DNA from: UMGS1649 sp045659265
GTDB lineage: Bacteria; Bacillota; Clostridia; TANB77; CAG-465
Assembly (NCBI GenBank): GCA_045659265.1
Contig: JAZOWO010000040.1
Coordinates: 1 to 15,237 of the forward strand
Direction: 5' to 3'
Length of the DNA stretch: 15,237 nucleotides
Part shown: positions 6,152 through 12,326 of the stretch, in pieces
How positions within the stretch are numbered: position 1 is the first letter of the stretch
How the letters are laid out: each line of letters opens with the position of its first letter
Translations under genes and position numbers: made by a program
Notes under the pieces: model-generated
Database searches by the model: none
What the model saw: the letters and a program-made list of their open reading frames with translations, nothing else
What the model was told of the DNA's origin: nothing

Positions 6152-6400
6152 ATGACTATAACAAACAAAACTAGCATGGAATTAACTGTGCATGGTAAAA
6201 CAATTAGCCCTGGTAAAACAAAAGATTTTCCCGCACGGTATGACAGTGGCATAATGGTATTTTCCGATGCTGGTTGTTGTACAATCTATGTAGAAGATGG
6301 CAAAGTAAAATTTAAATCTGAAGGTAATATTGAAGCAAAAAACGGAATGAAAAAAGACAAACGTGGTCTTAGATATGTAAATATTTCTGCGAGAGTCTAA
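6152..6400 (+). CDS. Hypothetical protein, 82 aa, strand-rich
   Basis: An unrecognised small basic protein. Short alternating strands are likely: MTITNKTSMELTVHGKTISP, then GIMVFSDAGCCTIYVEDGKV. A lysine-rich C-terminus (KNGMKKDKRGLRYVNISARV) follows. There is a CC pair in the middle, but no signal peptide or membrane helix. AAGGAGG at 6138-6144, seven bases from the ATG, makes translation likely. It has its own promoter and terminator and is divergent from the M15-like peptidase across a palindromic site, so the two may be co-regulated. No function is proposed. Confidence 0.7.
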   Translation: MTITNKTSMELTVHGKTISPGKTKDFPARYDSGIMVFSDAGCCTIYVEDGKVKFKSEGNIEAKNGMKKDKRGLRYVNISARV

Positions 6401-6404
6401 AAGG

Positions 6405-6433
6405 AAAGAGTCACACGAATGTGTGACTCTTTT
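6405..6433. terminator. Terminator of the 82-aa gene, probably shared with the minus-strand RNA
   Basis: AAAGAGTCACAC (6405-6416) pairs perfectly with GTGTGACTCTTT (6421-6432), loop GAAT, then T. On the minus strand the stem is followed by CCTTTT, so it could also end the 6S-like RNA that runs towards it. Confidence 0.85.
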
Positions 6434-6439
6434 AATTTG

Positions 6440-6597
6440 CAAATTAGGCAACAGCAGTTGATAAAACCCTTATGTAAAGGTGGGTATCTGTCTCAACGTT
6501 TAGGATTCTCTAATATATAAGAGCATTCAACACCGGTTGATGAATTCCTGATTCCCTATCAAATTCTTGTAGATTTTCAAATGGTCTGTTACCTCTA
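6440..6597 (-). ncRNA. ssrS: Probable 6S RNA
   Basis: The stretch between the small gene and tRNA-Leu has no coding potential but reads as a structured minus-strand transcript. A promoter at 6603-6631 predicts a start near 6597. The ends pair: AGGTAACAG (6594-6586) with CTGTTGCCT (6454-6446), one wobble. Inside there is a near-self-complementary centre (ATTCA...TGAAT and CTCT...AGAG hairpins, enclosed by AGGAATTC against GAATCCT). On the 3' side of the expected bubble lies the small hairpin CCTTTACATAAGG (6480-6468), like the CCUU...AAGG hairpin of E. coli 6S RNA. The length of about 155-160 bases is slightly short for 6S. The 6S RNA binds housekeeping RNA polymerase by mimicking an open promoter. 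The 5' end is inferred from the promoter and the 3' end is uncertain. Another structured RNA is possible. Confidence 0.55.
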
Positions 6598-6602
6598 CCG
6601 TT

Positions 6603-6631
6603 ATTCTATCATTAAGAAAAATATTTGTAAA
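6603..6631 (-). promoter_or_regulatory. Promoter of the minus-strand structured RNA
   Basis: On the minus strand, TTTACA (6631-6626), a 17-base spacer ending in TGA, and TAGAAT (6608-6603). It has an extended -10 and no ribosome binding site or reading frame downstream, as expected for a non-coding RNA. Confidence 0.65.
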
Positions 6632-6701
6632 TAGAAAAAATTAAAAAATTATAGGTAATATTTTCTAGTTATAAAATAATATAAAAAATAGAAAAATCTT
6701 G

Positions 6702-6730
6702 TTGACAATTCTAAAAACCTGTGTTAATAT
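6702..6730 (+). promoter_or_regulatory. Promoter of tRNA-Leu
   Basis: Consensus TTGACA at 6702-6707, a 17-base spacer and TAATAT at 6725-6730, twelve bases before the mature tRNA start. Confidence 0.7.
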
Positions 6731-6742
6731 ATATACATGCCC

Positions 6743-6827
6743 GCGAGTATGGCGGAATTGGCAGACGCGCCAGACTTAGAATCTGGTACCAACAGGTGTG
6801 TAGGTTCAAGTCCTATTACTCGCACCA
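6743..6827 (+). tRNA. tRNA-Leu (anticodon UAG)
   Basis: An 85-base class II tRNA. The acceptor stem pairs GCGAGTA (6743-6749) with TACTCGC (6817-6823), with discriminator A and an encoded CCA (6825-6827). The anticodon stem CCAGA/TCTGG encloses CTTAGAA, giving anticodon TAG at 6777-6779, which reads CUN leucine codons. The D-loop holds TTGGC, a long variable arm follows, and the T-loop is GTTCAAGTC. It is transcribed alone between its own promoter and terminator. Confidence 0.97.
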
Positions 6828-6855
6828 AAGAGCTACTTTAGTAGTTCTTTTTTTT
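6828..6855 (+). terminator. Terminator of tRNA-Leu
   Basis: AAGAGCTAC pairs with GTAGTTCTT around loop TTTA, followed by a run of eight T's (6848-6855) that starts within the last two pairs. It begins directly after the encoded CCA. Confidence 0.9.
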
Positions 6856-6929
6856 ATGCCTTTTTTTAGAAAATATATACAAAAATATTATGTATGTGAT
6901 AGTATATATTTATATATAAGGGGTGGAAT

Positions 6930-8039
6930 ATGGAAATAAGAAAGAAAATAATTATAGTTGCAGCTATAATAATAACATTAGCAACAGTTGCAATAGTTTG
7001 CTTTAATCAATTTGGTTTTTTGAATAGAAGGGCTACCAAACTTACAAAAACAAATGGAACAACAGTAGTACCAACTATGCTAGACAAATTAACTGCAGAC
7101 AGCACATGGTGTGGAACATTCCAATTAATATGGAATGATATGAAAAATGAAGTGGCTAAAAGAGATGTTGTTTTTACGCCACAAGAAGTTATGGCAGATA
7201 ATTTAAATAAAGAAACTTTTAATGAGTCGATGTTATCTGAGGAATATTATTACAAAATATATGGACTTAAGAGCTTAGAATTAAAAGAAACAATTGAAAA
7301 AGGAATTAAAGAGAAGTTTAATCAAACAAGTGATATATTAGATAAATTTGATTGGTCTGAAGATGCATTAAATGATCCCAATAATCCAAATGTGAATAGA
7401 TATTTCTTCTATACAATGTTATACAGAGAATTTGAGTTTGAAAAAGAATTTGATAAACTACCGGATGCTACTTTTGGTGACTATACGGGAATAAAATACT
7501 TTGGTATAGATAAAAATACAAAAGACAAAGTAGGTAATCAAATAGATGTATTATATTATAATTCAAAAGATGACTTCGCTTTAATAATAAATACTAAATC
7601 TAACGATGAAGTAATATTTGTTAAAAATCCACAAGGAACAACATTTAATGAAATATATGAAGATATGTTAAAGGAAAGCAAAGAATATAAAGGTAGTAAA
7701 TATTTTGAAGATATAGATGAGTTTAAAGCACCTATGTTAGAGTATAACGAAGAAAGAGAGTATACTGAACTTCAAAATAAAGAATTTCCAACCGCACTAG
7801 GAACAGGAAATATAATTAAAGCAATACAAACTATCAAATTTGAACTTAATGAAAAAGGCGGAAAGATAAAAAGTGAAGCGGCTATGGATGTAATGGATAC
7901 AGCAGCTGCTATTATAGATAAAAAACCACAACCAAGATACTTCTATGTAGATGATACATTTGCAATATTCTTAAGAGAAAAAGGTAAAGCAATGCCATAT
8001 TTTGCAGGAAGAGTTGAGAATATAACTAAATACCAATAA
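6930..8039 (+). CDS. Membrane-anchored serpin-like protein
   Basis: A 369-residue protein with one N-terminal hydrophobic segment (residues 6-25, IIIVAAIIITLATVAIVCF) after MEIRKK, so it is probably an anchored extracellular protein. The C-terminal third resembles a serpin. KAIQTIKFELNEKGGKIKSE (297-316) matches strand s5A leading into the hinge (..EVNEEGTEAAA..), and AAMDVMDTAAA fits the start of a reactive loop. YFYVDDTFAIFLREKG, then AMPYFAGRVENI (354-365), matches the conserved F..DHPF.FFI...LF.GRV.NP ending. The core is about serpin length. Serpins trap target serine or cysteine proteases; bacterial ones inhibit extracellular proteases. The resemblance is distant and inhibitory function is unproven. 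AAGGGG precedes the ATG; no clear promoter is seen. Confidence 0.6.
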   Translation: MEIRKKIIIVAAIIITLATVAIVCFNQFGFLNRRATKLTKTNGTTVVPTMLDKLTADSTWCGTFQLIWNDMKNEVAKRDVVFTPQEVMADNLNKETFNESMLSEEYYYKIYGLKSLELKETIEKGIKEKFNQTSDILDKFDWSEDALNDPNNPNVNRYFFYTMLYREFEFEKEFDKLPDATFGDYTGIKYFGIDKNTKDKVGNQIDVLYYNSKDDFALIINTKSNDEVIFVKNPQGTTFNEIYEDMLKESKEYKGSKYFEDIDEFKAPMLEYNEEREYTELQNKEFPTALGTGNIIKAIQTIKFELNEKGGKIKSEAAMDVMDTAAAIIDKKPQPRYFYVDDTFAIFLREKGKAMPYFAGRVENITKYQ

Positions 8040-8078
8040 TATAGGTATAAATGAAAGAAAATATTATTAATAAAGAAC

Positions 8079-8108
8079 AATAACCGGTTACATGAGTAAC
8101 CGGTTATT
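8079..8108. terminator. Bidirectional terminator
   Basis: A perfect 13-bp stem, AATAACCGGTTAC (8079-8091) with GTAACCGGTTATT (8096-8108), loop ATGA. It lies between the serpin-like gene and the convergent small membrane gene ending at 8115. The T-run is weak on the plus strand and better on the minus strand (GTTCTTTATT). Confidence 0.75.
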
Positions 8109-8114
8109 ATAGTC

Positions 8115-8375
8115 TTAATGGATAATAAGATTAACGATTAAGTTGGTAAGCCAAAATGCAACTAAGCAAGAACGGATAACAGCTTCTTTTTTGTCTTTAC
8201 ACATTATGCTACAAATAAGCCCTACAAGTACTAAAATGCTAATTAATGAACACATAAAAATATGTGAAGCAAAATTAAATGACACTATTTGCAAGAATAA
8301 TGTGACAAACATCAAAATATAACCAAATCCGGTTGTTGCATTACCAACTACTTCTACTTTTCGTGGATCAATCAT
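8115..8375 (-). CDS. Small membrane protein, 86 aa, three predicted helices
   Basis: An unrecognised integral membrane protein. After a short polar N-terminus (MIDPRKVEVVGNATT) it has three hydrophobic stretches: GYILMFVTLFLQIVSF (about 18-33), IFMCSLISILVLVGLICSIM (about 39-58) and CLVAFWLTNLIVNLII (about 70-85). A polar turn, CKDKKEA, lies before the last. A reading that starts four codons earlier at TTG is possible, but GGAGG on the minus strand is five bases before the ATG at 8375, so that start is chosen. The gene has a good promoter of its own and is divergent from the SDR gene. Function unknown. Confidence 0.7.
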   Translation of the reverse strand: MIDPRKVEVVGNATTGFGYILMFVTLFLQIVSFNFASHIFMCSLISILVLVGLICSIMCKDKKEAVIRSCLVAFWLTNLIVNLIIH

Positions 8376-8440
8376 ACCACCCTCCAAGTTAAAGTATTCC
8401 TATTGCTTTTAAGCTTTAGGTTAAATAAGACTATGCAAGG

Positions 8441-8469
8441 ATTATAACACAATATGTATTAAAACTCAA
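8441..8469 (-). promoter_or_regulatory. Promoter of the small membrane protein gene
   Basis: On the minus strand, TTGAGT (8469-8464), a 17-base spacer and TATAAT (8446-8441). Confidence 0.65.
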
Positions 8470-8470
8470 T

Positions 8471-8499
8471 TTGAATAATAATTATTAGTTTTAGATAAA
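8471..8499 (+). promoter_or_regulatory. Possible promoter of the SDR gene
   Basis: TTGAAT at 8471-8476, a 17-base spacer and GATAAA at 8494-8499. The -10 matches consensus at four of six positions. Its -35 lies one base from the -35 of the divergent promoter. Confidence 0.4.
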
Positions 8500-8542
8500 C
8501 AAATTTAAATTACAGTCATATAGTATATAGGAGGTAGTTTAT

Positions 8543-9463
8543 ATGGAAGCAGATTATTGTTTTGGAAATCATTGTTTTAATTATTACGGAAATGTTGGAA
8601 TAAAACACACAAAATATAATATATTAGCACCTGCACAGGAGCAAGATAAACAACCAGGGTTAGAATATTTAATGACGCCTAAACCAATTTTTGATAACCC
8701 TAATTATATGGGAAGTGGAAAGTTATTAAATAAAGTTGCAATTATAACAGGAGGAGATAGTGGTCTTGGTAGAGCTGCAGCGGTAGCTTTTGTTAAGGAA
8801 GGTGCAAAGGTAGTAATTCCATACTTAGATGAGCATACTGATGCGGAAGCAACAAAAAATTACATAGAAAGAATGGGCGGAGAATGTTTAATCCTTTCGG
8901 GAGATATTATGGATAAAGAATTCTCTAAACAGATAGTAGAAGAAACATTAAACAGATTTGGAAAAATAGATATACTAGTAAATAATGCAGGAGTACAATA
9001 TCAACAAGATGATTTAACTTGTATATCTGATGAACAATTTGATAAAACATTAAAAGTAAATGTATACGGAATGTTCTATTTAACTAAAGAGGTATTGCCA
9101 CATTTAAGAAGTGGAGCAAGTATTATTAATATTAGCTCTGTTACAGCGTTTTATGGAGAACCACAGCTAATAGACTATGTAACTTCTAAAGCAGCAATGA
9201 TAGGATTTACTAGATCATTAGCTAGAAGCTTAGCGTTAAAAAATATAAGAGTTAATGCAATAGCACCAGGATATTTTTGGACACCACTTCAACCAGCGTG
9301 TTGGGTAAAAGAAAGAATACCATCACTTGGGGCAGATGCGGCAATGGCAAGGATGGCAATGCCTTATGAACTTGCACCAACATTTGTATTTTTAGCATCA
9401 GATGATTCGAGTTATGTAACAGGTCAAGTAATTCATAACAATGGTGGTCAGGTAATGGGATAG
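8543..9463 (+). CDS. SDR family NAD(P)-dependent oxidoreductase
   Basis: A 306-residue classical-type short-chain dehydrogenase with a roughly 60-residue N-terminal extension. Motifs: the nucleotide-binding TGGDSGLG (69-76), acidic pocket D121, NNAG (147-150), catalytic serine in INISS (196-199), YVTSK (Y212, K216), and the PG motif with YFWTPLQP (244-251). The extension (PGLEYLMTPKPIF, NPNYMGSGKLLNK) matches the group that includes Bacillus general-stress dehydrogenases such as YdaD and YhxC, where MTPKP and YKGSGKL are conserved. Substrate unknown; members are described loosely as glucose/ribitol dehydrogenase-like. The first 25 residues, with CFGNHCFNYYGN, look lineage-specific. AGGAGG at 8529-8534 lies eight bases before the ATG. 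It is monocistronic and convergent with the flippase gene. Confidence 0.9.
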   Translation: MEADYCFGNHCFNYYGNVGIKHTKYNILAPAQEQDKQPGLEYLMTPKPIFDNPNYMGSGKLLNKVAIITGGDSGLGRAAAVAFVKEGAKVVIPYLDEHTDAEATKNYIERMGGECLILSGDIMDKEFSKQIVEETLNRFGKIDILVNNAGVQYQQDDLTCISDEQFDKTLKVNVYGMFYLTKEVLPHLRSGASIINISSVTAFYGEPQLIDYVTSKAAMIGFTRSLARSLALKNIRVNAIAPGYFWTPLQPACWVKERIPSLGADAAMARMAMPYELAPTFVFLASDDSSYVTGQVIHNNGGQVMG

Positions 9464-9494
9464 AGAAAGGTTAATTTAATTAACCTTTCTTTTT
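9464..9494. terminator. Terminator overlapping the end of the flippase gene
   Basis: AGAAAGGTTAAT (9464-9475) pairs perfectly with ATTAACCTTTCT (9479-9490), loop TTA, then TTTT. It starts directly after the SDR stop codon. The loop is the flippase stop codon read on the other strand, so its right arm is flippase coding sequence. Confidence 0.85.
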
Positions 9495-10948
9495 ATATCT
9501 AAGAATTGCAGCAAAGAGATATAAATTAAAATTACTAGTATTAGTTTTAGAATTAATGGCACAGTAAAAAAGTTTGTTATAAATAAAGCGAGTGTTATAT
9601 AAGAGAGAGGTAAAGCTACCCATTCAAAATACTTAAATTTTAGATTCGCAGTTTTGAACAATGTGTTAACGCTAATTATATAATTTAATGTTTCACTAAT
9701 ATATAGAACAACTATATATCCTATTGCACCGAAGTTTGGCAAAAGAAAATATATAAAAGAAATTGAAATTATCATATCAAAGATATTGCAAATCATAACA
9801 CTAACTTGTTTACCTAATCCTTTTAATATGTTGTCTATAACATTATCTAAATATATAAGTGATATTAGTGGTGCTATTAATTTTATATAATGTCCAGCTT
9901 CAAAATTATTATATATTAAGTAACCAATTTCTTTACCAAAGTACATTAATATTCCTGTTAGTCCTATGGAAAAACATAATGTTATTTTGAATAATTTGTG
10001 GATATCTTTCCCCATTTCTTTCTTTTTATCACTTACGCTATATCTAGAAAATTCAGGTACTAGAAGTGAGCTAAAGGAATATACAATAACGCTTCCAAAC
10101 ATTATTATTGGCATAGCCATTCCTGTTATAATTCCGTAATTTTGTAATGCAAGTTCATAAGACATACCGGTGAGTTTTAATCTTAATGGAATTAGCACGT
10201 GTTTTATACTATTTAATCCAGCACGTATGTACGAAGTTATTGCTATAGGTATAGCAATTTTTAGCATTCTTAAATGCAACTTTTTAGGTTTAGTTAAATT
10301 AGCTGAAATATAGCTTTTAGATTCTTTTAAATATACTAGATAATGAAATACAAGTGATGCTATTTCTGAAATAGTTGTGCCTAGTACTAAACAAAGTACA
10401 GCGGAGTTTATATCTTTAGCAAGAATATTTAATGAAATAAACACAACAACTATTCTAACAAACTGTGTAGCAATTTGGTTAATAGATGAACTTAGTACAT
10501 TTCTTTTAGCAAGGAAATAACTAGATAAAGACAAGCTAAGTGCAATGAAAGGTAGAGATAATGCAAGTATATATATTACTAGATTAGACACTTTACTATA
10601 CAATATTTCTTTAGTTATATACGGTGCAAAAAGAGATAATACAATACAACTTAGAACGCCTGTTATGAAGCTAAAAAATATTGATGTTTTAAGTATATAT
10701 TTAGTATTGACGTTAGAGTTTCTTTCTAGTTCTTCGGATATAACTTTGGTAGTAGAAAGGTTAATACCAGAACTTGCAACAGTTATTCCAAAGAAGTATA
10801 CAGATGAAATAAGTCCAAATACACCTAATGTTTCTGAACCTATTTTGTTTGCAACGTATATATCGAATAAAGAGGAGATTATTCTTGTTATTAATGAAGT
10901 GAAGATTAATATTATACTGTTTACTAAAAATGTTTGAGATTTTTTCAA
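9476..10948 (-). CDS. Polysaccharide/lipid flippase, SpoVB/MurJ-like (MOP superfamily)
   Basis: A 490-residue polytopic membrane protein with roughly 12-14 hydrophobic helices. The opening QTFLVNSIILIFTSLITRII, followed by YVANKIGSETLGVFGLISSV and TVASSGINLSTTKVISEE, matches the polysaccharide-biosynthesis (MOP/MATE-like) fold and especially the SpoVB/YtgP branch. Members flip lipid-linked sugars or lipid II across the membrane; in sporulating Firmicutes SpoVB acts in spore cortex synthesis. Which substrate applies here is not visible. The start codon is TTG at 10948. AGGTGA lies six bases upstream and an in-frame TGA blocks any earlier start, so the TTG call is firm. It is convergent with the SDR gene. 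Confidence 0.88.
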   Translation of the reverse strand: MKKSQTFLVNSIILIFTSLITRIISSLFDIYVANKIGSETLGVFGLISSVYFFGITVASSGINLSTTKVISEELERNSNVNTKYILKTSIFFSFITGVLSCIVLSLFAPYITKEILYSKVSNLVIYILALSLPFIALSLSLSSYFLAKRNVLSSSINQIATQFVRIVVVFISLNILAKDINSAVLCLVLGTTISEIASLVFHYLVYLKESKSYISANLTKPKKLHLRMLKIAIPIAITSYIRAGLNSIKHVLIPLRLKLTGMSYELALQNYGIITGMAMPIIMFGSVIVYSFSSLLVPEFSRYSVSDKKKEMGKDIHKLFKITLCFSIGLTGILMYFGKEIGYLIYNNFEAGHYIKLIAPLISLIYLDNVIDNILKGLGKQVSVMICNIFDMIISISFIYFLLPNFGAIGYIVVLYISETLNYIISVNTLFKTANLKFKYFEWVALPLSYITLALFITNFFTVPLILKLILVILIYISLLQFLDIKRKVN

Positions 10949-10999
10949 GCTAATTCACCTAAAACAATATATGATTATTAGCATCTTAATATGAGATGA

Positions 11000-11027
11000 A
11001 ATATAGTGGATATAAGTGTTTTGTCGA
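11000..11027 (-). promoter_or_regulatory. Possible promoter of the flippase gene
   Basis: On the minus strand, TCGACA (11027-11022), a 16-base spacer and TATATT (11005-11000). It has one mismatch to consensus in each box and is the best candidate in the region. Confidence 0.35.
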
Positions 11028-11047
11028 TTTCTGTCATACGATTTTTC

Positions 11048-11076
11048 TTGACAATATATACTGTGAATATTATTAT
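11048..11076 (+). promoter_or_regulatory. Promoter of the Rpn-family gene
   Basis: TTGACA at 11048-11053, a 17-base spacer and TATTAT at 11071-11076. It predicts a leader of about 125 bases that is extremely AT-rich and carries the 12-base palindrome ACAAGGCCTTGT at 11176-11187. Confidence 0.65.
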
Positions 11077-11208
11077 ATATATGCATCTAGCTAGTGCATT
11101 TATTTATTAATTTTTTATCTAAATTTATTTTCTTAAAAATATATTTAAATTCAATTTAATAAAATTCCATATAAAACAAGGCCTTGTAAAATTAAAAGCG
11201 AGGTAATT

Positions 11209-12123
11209 ATGAGCGAAATAGAATTATTAAAACCAAAAATAGATGTTGTATTTCATGCGTTGTTTAGAAGAGCAAATAACGAATTGTTAGAAGCAATGTT
11301 ATCAACAATTTTAGAATCCAATGTAAAAATAGTAAATAATTTAGATAGGCACTTAAATATAATAAGCGCTAATGAAAAATTAGGAGTCATGGATTTAAGA
11401 GTACAATTTGAAGATGGAACATATTGCAATGTAGAAATACAATTAAAGCCATATAAATATGAAAATGAAAGGTTTTTATATTATTTGGCAAATACTTATT
11501 CTAGACAATTAGAAAGAGGTAATACATATGAAAAAATACATAAAACAATAAGTATAATAATAGTAGATTATGAGACAGAAATATTGAAAGGACTAGAAAA
11601 TTTAAATGTGCGTTGGCAGATGAGAGACAACGCCACAGGTAGTAGAATATTGACAGATAGATTTGAACTTGTTATAATGGAATTACCAAAAGCCAAAAGA
11701 ATATATATGAATAAAAATCAGGACAAAGTGAGTCAATGGATGATGTTTTTGGATAATCCAAATAGCGAGGAGGTTGTTAAAATTATGAATGAAAACAACG
11801 ATATAAAGAAAGCACATGAAGAACTTAAACAGGTAAGCGGAGACTATGAGTTAAGAAGAATAGCAGAGCTTAAAGAAAAGTATATACGAGATGAAGCAGC
11901 CGCATTAGAATATGCAATAGAAAAAGGACAAAAAGAAGGAGTGGAGCAAGGAATACAGCAAGGAATACAGCAAGGAATACAGGAAGGAATAGAACAAGGA
12001 ATAGAACAAGGAAAAAACGAAGCAAAAAAAGAAGTGGCAAAGAATATGCTTAAGTTAGGTATAGAACTAGATATAATTTCAAAAACAACAGGCCTTACAA
12101 AAGAAGAAATACTAAAAGCATAA
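11209..12123 (+). CDS. Rpn family PD-(D/E)XK nuclease / putative transposase
   Basis: A 304-residue protein of the Rpn/PDDEXK_2 family (once annotated as a putative transposase). The N-terminus KPKIDVVFHALFRR is the family start. The nuclease core has D62 in GVMDLRV and E76-I-Q78 in CNVEIQL, the D...ExQ version of the PD-(D/E)XK site. RFLYYLANTYSRQLERG (88-104) and the following strands complete the core. A long charged helix follows, with a glycine-glutamine repeat (residues about 244-271, GIQQG units) and a C-terminal segment AKNMLKLGIELDIISKTTGL with the usual TKEEI ending. E. coli Rpn proteins are DNA endonucleases that promote RecA-independent recombination; activity here is inferred. 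GAGG lies six bases before the ATG. No flanking inverted repeats or target duplications are seen, so it is not called an IS. Confidence 0.88.
   Translation: MSEIELLKPKIDVVFHALFRRANNELLEAMLSTILESNVKIVNNLDRHLNIISANEKLGVMDLRVQFEDGTYCNVEIQLKPYKYENERFLYYLANTYSRQLERGNTYEKIHKTISIIIVDYETEILKGLENLNVRWQMRDNATGSRILTDRFELVIMELPKAKRIYMNKNQDKVSQWMMFLDNPNSEEVVKIMNENNDIKKAHEELKQVSGDYELRRIAELKEKYIRDEAAALEYAIEKGQKEGVEQGIQQGIQQGIQEGIEQGIEQGKNEAKKEVAKNMLKLGIELDIISKTTGLTKEEILKA
11938..12021 (+). repeat. 12-bp tandem repeat inside the Rpn-family gene
   Basis: Seven consecutive 12-base units starting with GGA, with core units GGAATACAGCAA (twice), GGAATACAGGAA and GGAATAGAACAA (twice), and diverged units at each end. 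Each encodes four residues (GIQQ, GIQE, GIEQ). The frame is kept, so copy changes alter helix length only. Such Q/E-G tails are common in this family. Confidence 0.9.
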
Positions 12124-12137
12124 ATATAAAGATATAT

Positions 12138-12169
12138 ACAACTATCCAGAAAAATGGGTAGTTGTTTTT
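12138..12169 (+). terminator. Terminator of the Rpn-family gene
   Basis: ACAACTATCC (12138-12147) pairs with GGGTAGTTGT (12156-12165), one wobble, eight-base loop, followed by TTTT. Confidence 0.8.
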
Positions 12170-12194
12170 ACTTTAAAATATAGTTTTAATCAAC

Positions 12195-12223
12195 TTGCAA
12201 AAATAAAGGCAATATAGTATAAT
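12195..12223 (+). promoter_or_regulatory. Promoter of pnp
   Basis: TTGCAA at 12195-12200, a 17-base spacer and TATAAT at 12218-12223. The predicted start (about 12230) coincides with the first base of the leader hairpin. Confidence 0.7.
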
Positions 12224-12230
12224 ATTTTCA

Positions 12231-12307
12231 GCTTTTAGGGTAGGGTGTAGTAATAATTTGTGAGGCCTTAACGAGAGGCTTTAGAAATTATTACTTCCCC
12301 TAAAAAA
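12231..12307 (+). promoter_or_regulatory. pnp leader stem-loop, likely RNase III/PNPase autoregulation site
   Basis: TTTTAGGG (12233-12240) pairs with CCCTAAAA (12298-12305). After an internal loop, AGTAATAATTT (12249-12259) pairs with AAATTATTACT (12285-12295). After a single G-G mismatch, TGAGGCCTT (12261-12269) pairs with GAGGCTTTA (12275-12283) over loop AACGA. The 20-pair upper stem with one mismatch is the size of an RNase III substrate. It ends just before the ribosome binding site. There is no T-run, so it is not a terminator. In E. coli, RNase III cuts a pnp leader stem and PNPase then represses its own synthesis; the same logic is inferred here. Confidence 0.7.
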
Positions 12308-12326
12308 GCAGAAGGAGGAACATTTT

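Noticed and set aside
6434..6600. Plus-strand RNA gene in the stretch before tRNA-Leu
   Set aside because: The only good promoter in the stretch points to the minus strand and the 6S-like 3' hairpin order fits only that strand.
6721..6939. Plus-strand frame of 72 codons across tRNA-Leu
   Set aside because: It covers a complete tRNA and its terminator, with no ribosome binding site.
10545..10937. Plus-strand frame of 130 codons inside the flippase gene
   Set aside because: The minus strand encodes a coherent multi-helix transporter across this region; the plus-strand product has no recognisable pattern.
11176..11187. Perfect 12-bp palindrome ACAAGGCCTTGT upstream of the Rpn-family gene
   Set aside because: It is short, single-copy as an exact dyad, and lies well downstream of the promoter. 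A related ACAGGCCTTA near 12090 is within coding sequence. Too little to claim an operator or a transposon end.
11938..12021. Short regular repeats that might suggest a CRISPR array
   Set aside because: Units are directly adjacent without spacers and encode an in-frame GIQQ-type tail.
11100..12180. Possible insertion sequence around the putative transposase-type gene
   Set aside because: No matching terminal inverted repeats or target duplications are seen at the flanks, and the Rpn family encodes nucleases that are not normally IS transposases.
12231..12307. Riboswitch or T-box upstream of pnp
   Set aside because: No T-box GGTGG sequence or known riboswitch core is present, and the structure is one long hairpin without a terminator alternative.
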